A stretch of 64,000 nucleotides of DNA from Megascapheus bottae (GCA_024803745.1 JANJXV010000013.1:2604001-2668000), one strand, 5' to 3'. Positions 48,621-62,133 are shown, counted from the first letter of the stretch. Made by a program: numbers and translations. The notes: generated by a model not told the origin, from the sequence alone.

Positions 48621-49227
48621 AATAAGCACTCTGTGCCTATCTGCTACAAGAGTCAATGTCTGTCCATTCTTATTTTCAAAGATCAAGTCAAACTCCACTT
48701 CCTCCAAAAAACAAGGAATTTCACTCCTATGTGTCACAAGAAAATATGCTGTGATCATCAATGCTTTATTTCATCTCATTCTTACAAAAGTAGAGTAATA
48801 AGCATGAAGCCAAACCGCTCTATAGTTGGTTAGACAAGGCTAAGCTGTCTGAATCTTATTTAAGCTCCTGAATCTTATTTAAAATTCAACTTCTCCCTAT
48901 CACATTACCATGTATCATGGAACATAGGGAAATACATTTAATCCATAACTACACGACACTTATATGTGGCATAGGGTTACTATACGCTCTAACTAAACCC
49001 ATCAACTAATAACTATAAATTGAAAAAGTCGGTCATGAAATAATGCTTATCCTTAGGACCTGCAATGGCTCTAATATTTTCAAATTTCCTCCATTTCACT
49101 TCAATAAAATAAAATGCAAGAAAGTTCCCATTAATTTTGTTTAACAATCATTGATAAGGTGCAAACCAAAGATTAAAATATACAACACCAATAAGATACA
49201 AAATTTATTCTCAAGAATTATGTACTC

Positions 49228-49450
49228 AAGCTGGGCACCAGTAACACACACCTATAATCCTAGCTGCTCAGAAGACCAATATCTGAAGTTTGAGATTCAA
49301 AAACAGCCCAAGCAGGAAAGTGCTTAAGACATTCACTTCCAACTAACCAGGAAAAAAAGCAGAAGTGGAGATATGGCTCAGCCTCAAGCAGAAAGTTAAG
49401 GGACAGTACACAGGCCCTGAGTTCAAGCCCTAGTACCAGCACAAGAAAAA
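49228..49450 (+). mobile_element. B1/ID composite SINE, intron 1
   Basis: CACACACCTATAATCCTAGC head, GGCCCTGAGTTCAAGCCCTA end. The tail becomes a purine tract. Confidence 0.88.
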
Positions 49451-49579
49451 AGAAAGAGAAGAAAAGGAAAGTGAAAAACAAGGAAAAGAGAAGGAAGGAA
49501 GGAAGAAGGGAGGGAGGAAGGGAGGGAGGGAAGGGGGGAGGGAAGGAGGGGGGAGGGAGAGAAGGAGGGGAGGGAGAGC
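49451..49579 (+). repeat. Purine (GGAA/GGGA)n tract, intron 1
   Basis: About 130 bp with almost no pyrimidine, grown from the preceding SINE tail. Confidence 0.95.
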
Positions 49580-49861
49580 ATTTAATCTAGTTGAGAATAT
49601 AAAGCAATCCTTTTCCTAAGCACCATTTATCCTAACTTTTTGGAAGAGAATGTGTGCACCTGCTACTCAAATGAACTTCCTATCAAAGCATATAATCAAT
49701 AAATTGTCTAGACTACCAATATAATGAATATCAAGCAATGGACAAACATTTGAATGAATGAAAGAAGGAAGGAATGTACTATGGATTTGGGGAGGGAGAA
49801 ATTACATAGTGTAAATTAGTCTCCCACCTACCTAGTTAATAATCCTTTGAGGTCAAGAACA

Positions 49862-49946
49862 TTTTTTTTTGATGATGCTATGATTGAACCTAGAGCCTTG
49901 CACATGGTAGAGAAGCACTTTACTCCTGAGCTGCATTCCCAACCAA
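49862..49946 (-). mobile_element. ID monomer (minus), intron 1
   Basis: GATTGAACCTAGAGCCTTGC and GAGCTGCATTCCCAACC, an ID in reverse. Confidence 0.7.
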
Positions 49947-50011
49947 GACAATCTTGGTTGAATACATCAAGAATTCAATAGTATGTATAGATGTTCTTTA
50001 AAAAAATAATA

Positions 50012-50258
50012 TATGGCTGGATGCTCAAGTTTCACTCTTGTAATACTAGTTACTCAGGTGACTAAGATCTGAGGCCCGAGATTTGACATCAGCCTGGACA
50101 AGAAAGTCTGTGAGATTTACCTCCAATAAATTACTCAGAAAAGGTCGAAGTGACACTGTGGCTCAAGTGGTAGAGCCCTAGCCTTAAGCACAAATAGGCT
50201 CAGGGATAGTGCTCAGGCACTAAGTTCAAGCCTAAGGACATTCCCCACCCAAAAAATA
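50012..50258 (+). mobile_element. B1/ID composite SINE, intron 1
   Basis: TTTCACTCTTGTAATACTAG head and GTGGCTCAAGTGGTAGAGCC module. A (TATG/CATA)n tract follows at 50264-50330. Confidence 0.85.
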
Positions 50259-50336
50259 GGTATGTGTAGATATGTACATATGCATATATACATATGTGTG
50301 TATGTACACGTATATATATGTATGATATATGAGTAT

Positions 50337-50430
50337 GGGACTGGAGCAATACAGCCTAATGGCTGAACACTTATCTAGTGTACATGAGGCCCTTGAGTTC
50401 GGTTACCAGCACCTGGTGAAAAAAAATCTC
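50337..50430 (+). mobile_element. ID-like monomer, intron 1
   Basis: GGGACTGGAGCAATACAGCC, CTAGTGTACATGAGGCCC, A-run tail. Confidence 0.65.
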
Positions 50431-50594
50431 TAACTCATGAACTGGCCATAACACATGGAAAAGCAGACAGAGAGAAGTATGAATCTTTGCCACTGAAAGT
50501 CAATAATATACTTATTACTCTCTTATTATTCACTTATGCTTATTATTCACTTCCAATAATGTTTATTATGCCTGTGACTTCCTTCTATATCCTT

Positions 50595-50750
50595 ACTGAT
50601 TATGGCCCCAGAAACAGCATTACTTGGGAGTCAGTTAGAAATGAAGATTCTCTAGCCTCACCCAGACCCGACTCAAAAATTTCACTGAATGTGATCCCTA
50701 GGGAATTCCCCAACCACATAAAGGTCAAAGACTCACCAGTCTAGACAATA
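50595..50750 (+). mobile_element. MER5A-like hAT-Charlie relic, intron 1
   Basis: Text such as CAGCATTACTTGGGAGTCAG and TTAGAAATGAAGATTCTCTA followed by CACCCAGACCCGACTC resembles MER5A. Only part of the element is recognisable. Confidence 0.6.
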
Positions 50751-51344
50751 AAAATGAAGCCTGGCTCCTGCAACCTTAGAGAAAGTCATCATCTTCTAAG
50801 TACCCTCTGTAATAACTAGGCAAACTTTTCAAGTATACTACAAATACAGCCACACCACATTTTCAAGCTATTCGAATATAAATCCAAATTCTAAATCCGA
50901 ATCTTACTTGAATGAAAAAAAAAGTATTTGAGCATTTACTAAATATTAAATGAAATCTTTAGAAAATTGTTGCCTCCTCCCTCTTTAGAACACACTCTTA
51001 CAAGAAAGAAAATGACACAAGAAACCTTAATGCCCAGTAAATAAATCTTTAATACCAAGGATAAGGTACATTAAGATGTTCATGGAAATATTAAGACATC
51101 TTTTAAGTCTTCAGTCAGTGTCACACACAGGTATCTCTATGGAGTCTCTATAAATTGCCCTACATGTGAAGCTTACAATAAAAGGAAACATAAAATAAAA
51201 GGTGAGGGAACTCACACCTCCACAACACTCAAGTGACTCAAAGCTGGAAGCCACTCTAACAAATCTCAGATCACCAGTCTCTTGTAAACTGGTATTGGAA
51301 AAAGGAAAAACAAAAAAAACGTGCAAAACCCTGAAGGTCTCAGT

Positions 51345-52440
<1,096 letters not shown>

Positions 52441-53460
52441 GCCAAGGACTTGGACCAAACTGTCCTGCATTCACAGGCCTCCCAAAGGCCATCCGGGTAG
52501 GGCTGAGGGTAGGGGAACGGACTGTTGCTGCGAGCTGGCTGGAACTTTGCCAGAGGAAGACCTGTAGTTAACGTGCGCTGCAGAACTGCCAGAACCCGGT
52601 CTCAAGAGCGCCCCATCATTCGCTGCTAGGCTGCCTCCTGGTCACAACTGGCCTGCTCCTCCTAGCTGAGCCCTGTGAAGCCTGGGATGCCTGGGAAGGC
52701 CTGAAACGTATCAGACAGCGGTGTAGACATCTACTGTGCAGGGAAAGGGCCGCGGGGGATCCTGTCCAACCCCTACCCACTAAACAGATCTGCAGGTTTG
52801 GGGACAGGTGCATCCACCTGTCAAAAAAAAGAAAAGAAAAAGAGGCATTGGGGGTGTTGGAATGCATGCCAAACTAGAGAAGCTGATCAACAATTGATTG
52901 GCATGCCTTCAGTCTACTTGTGTAGCTAAAAGGGCCCAGGGCAAAGAGTTTTTAGACTTTGTACAATCTTAGGAAAGAGCCTTATCAGATGTATCCTGGT
53001 ATTCAATTTTCTTTAAGACAGAACCTTTTGCAGTATGGAAAGACAGAGAGAGAACAAAAAGAAATTCTATTTTTACTCCAAGATCCCGTGTTATTTATTT
53101 TCTTCAAGTTCTGCTTAACATTTGAATCCTTCCCTTTTGTTTCATAATATCCTCAGGTTGTTATAGTTCTTTGGCATGTAATGATGTAACTTGTTTAGAA
53201 CTAGACCTATGAACTCATGAAAAATACATAAATTCTTACTGTCTCCATGCCCACCTTAGCCTTCAATTATCTTTAAGTTTATTCTTTTTAATAAATAGTT
53301 CTTTTCATACACAGCATGTTTCCAATCACAGGGCCTACTCTGTTTCTTGTCTCCCATATTTTGGCTCTCAAGCAATTGCGCCTTCTGGAGTTTAACTGTA
53401 TAGTCATAGTTTTAGCTGTTCTAGAGTTTGAACTCAGGGCCTCACATTCTAGTACCACCA
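52441..53460. other. Upstream flank of the Tmem135 CpG island
   Basis: Moderate G+C falling to A+T-rich sequence. No exon of a divergent gene was recognised, although a noncoding divergent transcript cannot be excluded. Confidence 0.5.
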
Positions 53461-53482
53461 TGCCCAAAGTCTTAGCTTTTCC

Positions 53483-53708
53483 TTTTTTTTTTTTTTTTTT
53501 GCCAGTCCTGGGCTTGAGCTCAGGCCCTGAGCACTGTTCTTGGACTTTCTCAAGGCTAGAGCTTTACCACCTGAGCCTAAGCATCACTTCTGGTTTGTTT
53601 GTGTTTTTTTTCTATAGATGTGGTACCGAGGAATCAAACCCAGGTCTTCAACCCAGGGCTTCATGCATGCTAAGCAAGCACTCTACCATTAGGCCAAACT
53701 CCAGGCCC
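53483..53708 (-). mobile_element. ID-like dimeric SINE (minus)
   Basis: T-run, GCCAGTCCTGGGCTTGAGCT to TTAGGCCAAACTCCAGGCCC. About 20 bp near 53640-53665 are duplicated (CCAGGTCTTCA / CCAGGGCTTCA). Confidence 0.92.
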
Positions 53709-53717
53709 ATATCCCCA

Positions 53718-53718
<1 letters not shown>

Positions 53719-53784
<66 letters not shown>
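53719..53784 (+). repeat. (CT)n microsatellite
   Basis: About 33 CT units between two minus-strand SINEs. Confidence 0.97.
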
Positions 53785-53791
<7 letters not shown>

Positions 53792-53799
53792 ATTCTTTC

Positions 53800-53966
53800 T
53801 TTCTTTTGCCAGTCCTGGGCACCTTCCTTGAGCTTTCTCAAGGCTACCCCTCTACCACTTAAGCCACAGCACCACTTCAGGCTTTTTCTGTGACACCAAG
53901 GAATCAAATCCAGGGCTTCATGCATGCTAGGCAAGCACTAGGCCACTAGGCCACAGTCTCAGCCCT
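53800..53966 (-). mobile_element. ID-like dimeric SINE (minus), second of a pair
   Basis: GCCAGTCCTGGGCACCTTCC to GGCCACAGTCTCAGCCC. TGCCCAAAGT lies left of the first SINE (53461) and right of this one (53967), so the pair plus the (CT)n may sit between one target duplication. Confidence 0.9.
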
Positions 53967-54266
53967 TGCCCAAAGTTTCTTTTTAGTTTTGGGTGTTATT
54001 TCTTGATGAGGTGCCTGTTTCACTAACTTTATACATTATTTTGAAAATCTATGAGATACCTGCATTTCAGTTTTCAGGGTGAAAATAAATTGTTATTTTT
54101 TTAACAATATAATTTGGGGCTAAGGAGACTTGAAACAGCTACTGGTGCTTTGAAGGCAGAGATAGTCTGTTGTATTTCATTGTGTGGTAGATAATGGTCA
54201 CAGAAGGCTGGCAACGTAATGCTTTGTTAATATTTTGTAATCTTGGATTTTTTATCTTTTCTTTTT

Positions 54267-54336
54267 TATTGGTTTGAACTCAGGGCTTCATATTTGCTAA
54301 GCAGGCACACGACAGCTTGAGCCATACCTCCACATG
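54267..54336 (-). mobile_element. ID-like monomer (minus)
   Basis: GGTTTGAACTCAGGGCTTCA to CTTGAGCCATACCTCCACA. Confidence 0.65.
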
Positions 54337-54337
54337 T

Positions 54338-55690
54338 AAACATTAAGATTACCTTGATAGACAAAAGCCTCATATCTAAAATATATCAAGAGCTCAGAAA
54401 ATTGAATCTCTCCAAAACAAATCTTTAAAGAAAAAAACTATCCCATTAAAAGATGGGCCAGGGCTGGGAGTTTGGCCTAGTGGTAGAGTGCTTGCCAGGC
54501 ATGCATGAAGACATGGGTTCAATTCCTTGGTCCCACATACATAGAAAAAAAGCCCAAAGTGGTGCTGAGGCTCAAGTGCTAGAGCACTAGCATTGAGAAA
54601 GTCTAAGGACAGTGCTCAGGCTCTGAGCTCAAGCCCAGGACTGGAAGAAAAAAAAAGATGGGCCAAAGACTTAAAGAGAGACTTCTCTGAAGAAGAAATA
54701 AGAATGGCCTATAGACAGATGAAGAAATGCTTAACATCTCTGGTCATAAAAGAAATGCAAATCAAAACAACTCTAAGATTCCACCTCACTCCAGTTAGAA
54801 TGGCCAGGATCAAGAAATCTAATAACAACAGATGCTGGTGGGGATGTGGCCAGGAGGGATCACTGCTACACTGTTGGTGGTAATGAAAACTCATTCAACC
54901 ACTATGGAAAGCAGTATGGCAGTTTCTCAAAAGACTAAATATAGAGCTCCCCTATGACCCAGCAATTCCACTACTTGGCATTTACCCAATCATCCAGAAA
55001 CAAGGACATATTGAAGCCACTAGCACAACGATGATCATTGTAGCATTATTTACCACAGCGAAGATATGGAACTAACCCAGATGCCTCTCAGTTGATGAGT
55101 GGATCAACAAGATATGGTATTTATCTATGCTGCCATCAGAAATAATGACATGGCCCCATTTGTAAGGAAATAGACTTTGAAAAAGTCATAGTAAGTGAAG
55201 TAAACCAGACTCAAAGGAACATAGGCTCAATGGTTTCCCTCATTTGTAATAATTAGTACACATCTAGGACTCTCCTAACAGAGGATTACAATAGCTCAAA
55301 ACCTATGTATATAAGCTCATATAGGATGAGACTAAATGAAAGGATCTCTAAGATATGGAAACAAGAGTTTTATCTTGAGTGATTGTTTTTCTTAATGTAC
55401 TGTGTTATTTTTCTTCCCCTCTGTTACCCTTTGGTTAATCTCATATTGTTACTGTATCTGACTTTGTTACCTGATATATTGTATATACATTTATTTCTTT
55501 ATTTGAAATATGAAATGGAAGGGGGGAAACAAAATGATTAGGAGTGGGGGGAGGGAAATGGGGACAAAAACATAACAATGGGTATCAATGTATGAGAAGT
55601 AATGCTCCTACTATCTGGCAAATGTTACTGTATTCCCTCCCTCTATATATTACCTTGATAATAAAAAATAAAATAAAAAAGATTACCTTG
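54338..55690 (+). mobile_element. Old L1 3' fragment, interrupted by a SINE
   Basis: Diverged ORF2 end ([20 protein letters not shown] near 54660-54715), the CCHC-like CWWGCGQEG segment near 54840, and a 3' UTR ending in an A-rich tail near 55680. An ID-like SINE (54462-54644) interrupts it, with the repeated site AAAAGATGGGCCA on both sides. It belongs to the same older subfamily as the 59.5-60.7 kb fragment. Confidence 0.88.
54462..54644 (+). mobile_element. ID-like dimeric SINE inside old L1
   Basis: GGGCTGGGAGTTTGGCCTAG to CCCAGGACTGG plus A-run. L1 text AAAAGATGGGCCA occurs on both sides. Confidence 0.95.
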
Positions 55691-55950
55691 ATAAAGATAA
55701 CACAATCTGCAGAATTTATCTGATGAACTGCTTTTAACAGTTCACTTTATATTAATTGGAGCGCTCTTTTGGGAAAATAAAAAATACTGAGTAACATTTA
55801 TCCAAGCACTATTGACAAGAGAAAATCAGTAAAAATGGAAATGTTTATACTAAATAGATAAATATAGTTTATGAATATAAACTATAAAAATAGGTACATC
55901 ATATGTGCCAATATTGAAGAATATTCATGATATAATATCAAAAGAGAGAA

Positions 55951-56232
55951 AAGCAGCCAGGCACAGTGGCTCATGTCTATAATCCTACCTACTCAGGAGG
56001 CTGAAATCTAAGGATCATGGTTCAAAGCCATCCCGGGCACTAAAGACCATAAGCCTCTTATCTCCAATTAACCACTAGAAAACTGGAAGTAGCACTGTGG
56101 CTCAAGGAGTAGGGCGGTAGCCTTGAGCTGAAGAACCAGGGACAATGCCCAGGCCCAGGGGTAGAATGGTAGCCTTGAGCTGAAGAGCTCAGGGACAGTG
56201 CCCAAGCTCAGAGTTCAAGCTCCACAAATGGG
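55951..56232 (+). mobile_element. Long B1/ID/ID SINE
   Basis: CAGGCACAGTGGCTCATGTC head and two ID-like modules (GAGCTGAAGAACCAGGGACA, then GAGCTGAAGAGCTCAGGGAC). Confidence 0.92.
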
Positions 56233-56335
56233 GGAAAGAAAAGAGGGGGAGGGAAAAAAGCACAAACTATTTTATATAAAGTAAATTATTTCATAAAGAA
56301 AATTTGATTTTTAATTTATTTTTATGCTATGTTTT

Positions 56336-56525
56336 ATTTTTTTAACTTTTTTATTAAAGAATTTATTAACATTGATTTTTACATCATATTTCAAATGTCA
56401 TGTTTAACAAACAATCACTGGCATATAGATTTTAGAACATAATTAAAATTAAGCTGAGGGTTTGTATGTCATAGATACATATTAATATATATAATAAAAC
56501 ATTATGAGTTCTAATTGTTTTAAAT
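56336..56525 (-). mobile_element. L1 3' end fragment (minus)
   Basis: Matches the 3' end of the 30.8-kb L1 (TTTATTAACATTGATTTTTA and GAGGGTTTGTATGTCATAGA shared). About 190 bp, 5' truncated. Confidence 0.8.
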
Positions 56526-56705
56526 CTTTAAATATCAAAATGTGTCAGTACTTTACCTTTATTCTACCAAAGTATCATTTATTCTATCTAATTTGGTTAA
56601 CTTATAGAACTGGAAATTAAAAATAAATTTTCCCTCAGCATTTTAAAAGTATTCTGCTATTGTCTTCCTGCATAGAATTTTGCTAAGATATCCTGTGTTG
56701 CTGCT

Positions 56706-56948
56706 TCTTTTTTTTTTTTTTTGATCAGTCATGGGACTTGAACTCTGAGCCTTGGCGCTGTCTCTGAACTCTTCAGCTCAAGGCTACTGCCCTACCCCTG
56801 GAGCCACAGCACCACTTCCAGTTTTTCTATTGGTTAATTGGAGATAAGAGTCTCATGGACTTTAGTGCCTGGACTGGCTTTAAATCGAGATCCTCAGATC
56901 TCAGCCTCCTGAGTAGCTAGGATTACAGGCGTGAGCCACCTTGCCCAT
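56706..56948 (-). mobile_element. B1/ID composite SINE (minus)
   Basis: T-run, ID-like module in reverse, then GATTACAGGCGTGAGCCACC at the B1-like head. Confidence 0.93.
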
Positions 56949-57048
56949 CTTAGCTGGTTCTTCTTTTGTATATTATCTGTTGTTCTCTTCTGCTAGGTTT
57001 GTAGATTTACTCTTTATTTTCTTTTTGATGTCTTTATTCATATTTCTG

Positions 57049-57049
<1 letters not shown>

Positions 57050-57083
<34 letters not shown>
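57050..57083 (+). repeat. (TG)n microsatellite
   Basis: About 16 TG units abutting the ID-like end of the next minus SINE. Confidence 0.95.
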
Positions 57084-57086
<3 letters not shown>

Positions 57087-57285
57087 AAGGCTTGAACTAA
57101 GAGTCTTACATTATTGTTTACCTTTTTTTTGCTCAAGGCTAGCGCTCTACTACATAAGTCACATCTCCATTTCTCACCTTTCCTTGCTTAACTAGAGATT
57201 AAAGTTGGCTTTGTCTGCCATGCTGACTTCACACCATGATCCTTAGATTTCTCGGCCTAGTGAGTAGCTAAGCATGGCACCCAAC
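57084..57285 (-). mobile_element. B1/ID composite SINE (minus, diverged)
   Basis: GTACTAAGGCTTGAACTAAG, CTCAAGGCTAGCGCTCTACT, then GTGAGTAGCTAAGCATGGCA at the head. Confidence 0.8.
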
Positions 57286-57327
57286 TCTATGTTTTTTTGA
57301 TTTCCCACTTGCTGACATTTAGTGAAA

Positions 57328-57478
57328 AATTTTTTATTGTAATGTATAGAGGGGTTACAGTTACATTCGTCAGGTAGTAGGTGCATTACTTCTCATACAT
57401 TGATACCCCTTCTCATGTTTTGTCCCTATTTCTCTCCCCCTACCCCCTCTCAATCATCTTGGTTTCCTCCCTTTTAGT
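57328..57478 (-). mobile_element. L1 3' end fragment (minus) with likely target duplication
   Basis: Mirror of the family 3' UTR (GATACCCCTTCTCATGTTTT). It is flanked by TTTAGTGAAAAATT (about 57318) and TTTAGTGAAATTTT (about 57474), which looks like a target-site duplication. Confidence 0.78.
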
Positions 57479-57939
57479 GAAATTTTTATCCTGATATGTC
57501 ACGTCTTATTTCAGTTTTACAAAATTAAAATATTTCATCTGTTTTGGGGGGAAAAAAAAGACTCCTGGAAAAATCTGTTCGACCAGACAGAGTTTTGTTG
57601 TTGTTTTTTTTTAATCCAGACATCTGCAAATGGAACTAAGGAGAATCAATGAATTACAGTTTTATTTTCACTAGAGACACTGTTACATGTTTAAATGCAG
57701 TGCCCTCTAAGTGACATAATTTATATTTTCTGCCATTTGAATATAGGCAAAAGGCCACGGCAGTACTGACAGTGTTCGTGACATTCTCACCGAGAAAAAA
57801 ACCCAGCTATTTTCATATAATTATAGCAGAGCTCAAAAAGACATTAACTCAACTACCAGGAGCATTATATAACTTACTGCCATGTTGTTACATTATAAAA
57901 TGTTAATACTTAGAGATAACTTTATTTTCATACAACAGA

Positions 57940-58085
57940 AAAGTCTATGAGATTCCTAGCTCCAATTAATCACCAGAGTCAAAAGTGGAGCTATTACTCA
58001 AGTGGTAGAGAACAAACCTTAGCCAAAAAAGAAAAGAGACAGTAGTCCAGGACCTGAGTTCAATTCCCAGTGGCAGCACAAATAC
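57940..58085 (+). mobile_element. B1/ID SINE, right part
   Basis: CTCCAATTAATCACCAGAGT and CTCAAGTGGTAGAGAACAAA to CCTGAGTTCAATTCCCAG. The head is missing. Confidence 0.8.
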
Positions 58086-58195
58086 TTTATAAGTGAGAAA
58101 ATCAAGGGTGGTATAGACTGAACACTTAAGTCACATAGCTGGTTAATAACTGGGCTTGGAGTTCCTCCTATAATGCCTACTGTTTTTCAACTATG
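58086..58195 (+). mobile_element. MIR SINE relic
   Basis: AAGTCACATAGCTGGTTAAT and a CTGGGCTTGGAGTTCCTCC segment fit the MIR core (ACACAGCTAGTAAG-type motif). It directly follows a B1/ID SINE fragment. Confidence 0.6.
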
Positions 58196-58258
58196 TCTCT
58201 CTCCTTTCCAGGAGCTAATGGTTCATTATATTATAAGCTATAATCTAGGGTAGAAAAT

Positions 58259-58260
<2 letters not shown>

Positions 58261-58328
<68 letters not shown>
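58261..58328 (+). repeat. (TG)n(AG)n compound microsatellite
   Basis: About 12 TG units switching directly to about 22 AG units. Confidence 0.97.
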
Positions 58329-58330
<2 letters not shown>

Positions 58331-59477
58331 TGAATTCAGCATGTATTTCCTCTCTGCTTTAAACACAGGTCAGTCTGTTAATTGGCAAAAACTTTTCAAT
58401 ATTTGATATGTGACAAGCACTTATCTAGGTACCATAATGCATTGAGCAAGACCCACTCCCTACTCACATGAAACTTCCCAGTGAAGTAAGGATGAACACT
58501 GGGGAAATATTTAACCCTTTTCCCCTTCTTAACTGACCTTCCATTCACATTTCAACACTGATTCAATTGCAACTTCTCTATTTAGCCTTCAGGTAGCAAT
58601 AGCTGCTTTTCTCTGAGCTTCTCTACCATACCTCTGCTATTAACTGAGAATAGACTACTTAAAAACAACTATTTTTTTTTAGTTAGCAGTACTAACCTAC
58701 TGATCTGTGTCCTGTAGTCAGTCAGTAATAATACGTAGGTTTTATTACTCATCTTGCTATGGACTTCAGACCTACACAATGTAACACATACTAGATAATA
58801 GAACTGGAGGAAAGGAATGATAACCAAAAATTTCTCTACGTCTCCTTGTTCTTCAGCTATGTATCCACTTATGTTTTCAAATCCAAATAGTATTTTCCAT
58901 TGGTAATTGTTAATGACTGGCAAAAATCTATTTTTATCACTTGGGCTAGTGGCCAATATATAGAATCAAATATGTGAGCACTTGCCAACTGTTGTTAATT
59001 ATAAAACCTTAAAATCTATTCAAGAATGAATGGAGAAAATCCATCTTTTGTTTTGATTTATCTAAATTGACAGTCTCTACAATGTAAACCCACTAAAATC
59101 CATACCTCCAAATTGATTTAATTCCAAAGGACCCATGACCACAGAAATTGGATCTTTCCCTCCCCTGCCCTCGTAAACTTCACTTTCATAACTTAGCTAA
59201 CTTTAATTTTGTAATCATTATAAGATTCGTTTTGAATTTTTGTTGACAAGTCAGGTATCTGTGGTTCAAGAAAAAGAAAATTTGTTCCAGACTTATGTGG
59301 CAGAGAAAAGGCTGTGTTCCCTGGAGGAAGGTAGAGGCTTCTTTCTGTTCTTATCTTGAGCTAGACACACCTTTAGGATAGAGGTTCTCAAGAAAAGCAG
59401 AGATTAAAAGGAAGATAGTCACTCAGTGTCTGAAAACTTTACAAAAAAGAATAGGACATACATTAGATCTCCTTAGT

Positions 59478-60692
59478 ACAGGTCGAAATGTTGTTAATAA
59501 AGACCCAGAAACACAACAATTCAATGACAGTTTGGATAAGTGGGACTGCATTAAACTGCAGAGCTATATGGCAAAGGACATAGCTAGCAAGCTAAATAGA
59601 AAGCCCACAGAGTGGGAGATCTTTACTAACAATACAACAGACAAAGGACTCGTATCTAGAATATATCAACAGCTCAAAAAATTCTATCACTCCAAAACTA
59701 ATCTCCAAAGAAACAACTATCCCATTAAAAGATGGGCCAAAGACTTAAAGAGAGTCTTCTCTGAAAATGAAACAAGAATGGCCTATAGACAGATGAAGAA
59801 ATACTCAATATCTCACCATAACAGAAATGTAAATCAAAACAACTCAGAGATTCCACCTCACTCCAGTTAGAATGGCCATAATCAAGGAATCTAATAACAA
59901 CAGATGCTGATGGGGATGTGGCCAGGAGGGATCACTACTACACTGTTGGTGGGAATGAAAACTCATTCAACCACTATGGAAAGCAGTATGACAGTGCCTC
60001 AAAAGACTTAACATAGAGCTCCCCTATGACCCAGCAATTCCACTACTTGGCATTTACCCAATCATCCAGAACCAAGGACATACTGAAGCCACTAGCACAA
60101 CGATGTTCATTGCAGTACGATTTACCATAGTGAAGATATGGAACCAACCCAGATGCCCCTCAGTTGATAAGTGGATCAACAAGATGTAGTATTTATCTAT
60201 GCTGCCATCAGAAAGAATGACATCGCCCCATTTGTAAGGAAATGAAAAGACTTAGAAAAAATCATAGTAAGTGAAGTAAGCCAGATTCAAAGGAACATAG
60301 GCTCAATGGTTTCCCTCATTTGTCATAATTAGTATAAACCTTGGACTCTCCTAGCAGAAGTAAACAATAGGGCAAAACTTAGATACATAAGGCCATATAG
60401 GATGAGGCTAAATGAAAGGACCTCCAGGATACAGAAACAAGACCCATATTATGTGTGATCGTTGTTCTTAATGTGCTATGTTATTTCTCATCTCTTTTGT
60501 TGTCCCTTGGTTATCTCATATTGTTACAGCATCTTACCTTGTTATCTGATATACTGTATATATATTTACTTGTTTATTTGAAATAGAAAAGGCAAGGGGG
60601 AAAACAAGAGAAAGGGTAGCAATGTTTGTTAAATAATGTGCCTTCTATCTGGCGAATGTAATGTAACCCTTCTAGTGATTACAATAAAAATA
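59478..60692 (+). mobile_element. Old L1 3' fragment
   Basis: Diverged L1 ORF2 C-terminus (DKWDCIKLQSYMAKDIAS near 59535-59590, then [20 protein letters not shown]) followed by the 3' UTR, ending ACAATAAAAATAG. Colinear with the 54.3-55.7 kb copy but without the SINE. Many small indels; not coding. Confidence 0.88.
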
Positions 60693-60855
60693 GAATCTTT
60701 CATCCATCTTGTACCTTTCATTCATCACTCATCCTTAGTTTTGGAATGATCATCTACATGATTGAAATATAATCTATATGACTATAACATGGGCTATCAT
60801 TTCCACAAATTTGGTTGAGAAACCTTTTACAGTTTGTTCTCAAATGTGTTTGTAG

Positions 60856-61062
60856 AGGAGGGGGGTTACCAGGGCTTGAACTCAGGGCCTGAGCACTGTC
60901 CCTTAACTATTTTATCCAAGATTGTTACCCTACCATTTGAGCTCCATTTCTGGCTTTTGGTAGTTATTTGGAGATAAGACTCTCACAGACTTTCCCCATA
61001 TTCAGATCTCAGTCTCCTGAGTAGCTTGGATGACAGGCTTCAGCCACTAGCACCTAGCTTAG
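60856..61062 (-). mobile_element. B1/ID composite SINE (minus)
   Basis: CCAGGGCTTGAACTCAGGGC, GGAGATAAGACTCTCACAGA, TCAGTCTCCTGAGTAGCTTG. Confidence 0.9.
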
Positions 61063-61117
61063 GTGGTGAATATGTCTTAAGCACTATACTGGGTTGGTTG
61101 CCAAGGAACAAAGACTG

Positions 61118-61302
61118 TTTTTCTTTTTGCTACTACTGAAGCTTGAACTCAGGTCCTGGGCAATGTCCTTGGACTTTCTCAAAGCTAGCAATCTGCCATT
61201 TGAGCCACAGCACCACTTCCAGCTTTTTTCTGTGTATGTTGTACCAAGGAATGGAGCCCAGGGCTTGGAGCACTCTACCATTAGGCCATACTTCCCGCCC
61301 CA
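61118..61302 (-). mobile_element. ID-like dimeric SINE (minus)
   Basis: CTGAAGCTTGAACTCAGGTC to TTAGGCCATACTTCCCGCCC, with a short deletion in the head. Confidence 0.9.
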
Positions 61303-61941
61303 CAAGACTTTTATAATACATTCTAGGCACCTACAATTAGTCTACCTGGAGCCCTCAACCAAGACAGATCATTTCCAGGAGTGAAAATTTGACCAGAAAG
61401 CTAAACATTTCTGCAAAATAATATTAAAAGTACACTTTATTATGGTCAGAGCTACATTTTGGTGGTTTATGATGCCTTGAGGTGGGGATTAAGTGTGGGT
61501 GTAGACTATGTCAGCGTCTGCAATATTGCCTATATTAATAGAGAATATAGTGTTTAAACTACTTCCCACAGGATATCAAGGGTAAGGACATTACGACTAT
61601 AAATTTTAAAAACACAGCTTTGAGTGTGAGTTTATGTAGTTTATATCATTAAAGCTGTCATTAAAAATAAATGAAACTAGGCTAGGCATAGAGATAAAAG
61701 ACTGATTGGTTATTATCTCACAGGCAGTAGTACTCCAATATAAACTTTGAATAATCTACCCTCAAAATTGGCTATTTTGCTTTTGTGGCTCATGGAAGCT
61801 ACAGGAATAGGTCTGACGGCATGGAAGAAAAGGGCCACCCGGGTGTGGTAGCTTATACCTTGTTGGGGACCGACTGTGGGGTCAATGACCTTGGACCTGA
61901 CCTTGGACCTACACAACTGTATACACAAGGAAGTAACTCTG

Positions 61942-62133
61942 TTTTTTTTTTTGCCAGTCCTGGGCTTGAGCTCAGGGCCTGAGCACTGTCCTTGGACTTT
62001 CTCAAGGCTAGAGCTCTACCACTTGAGCCTCAGCACCACTTCGGCTTTTCTATGTATGTGGTACCGAGGAATCGAACTCCGGTCTTCATGCATGCTAGGC
62101 AAGCACTTTAACCACTAGGCCAAACTTCCGGCC
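61942..62133 (-). mobile_element. ID-like dimeric SINE inside the LTR
   Basis: A full SINE in minus orientation (T-run at left, tRNA-like head ending GGCCGGAAG at right). It is flanked by a perfect 17-bp duplication of LTR sequence, ACAAGGAAGTAACTCTG, at 61925-61941 and 62134-62150. It is younger than the LTR. Confidence 0.95.

Noticed and set aside
61120..62133. Tandem 35-bp repeats nearby as a CRISPR-like array
   Set aside because: The units at 62151-62325 are contiguous with no spacers, inside an LTR, in a mammalian genome.
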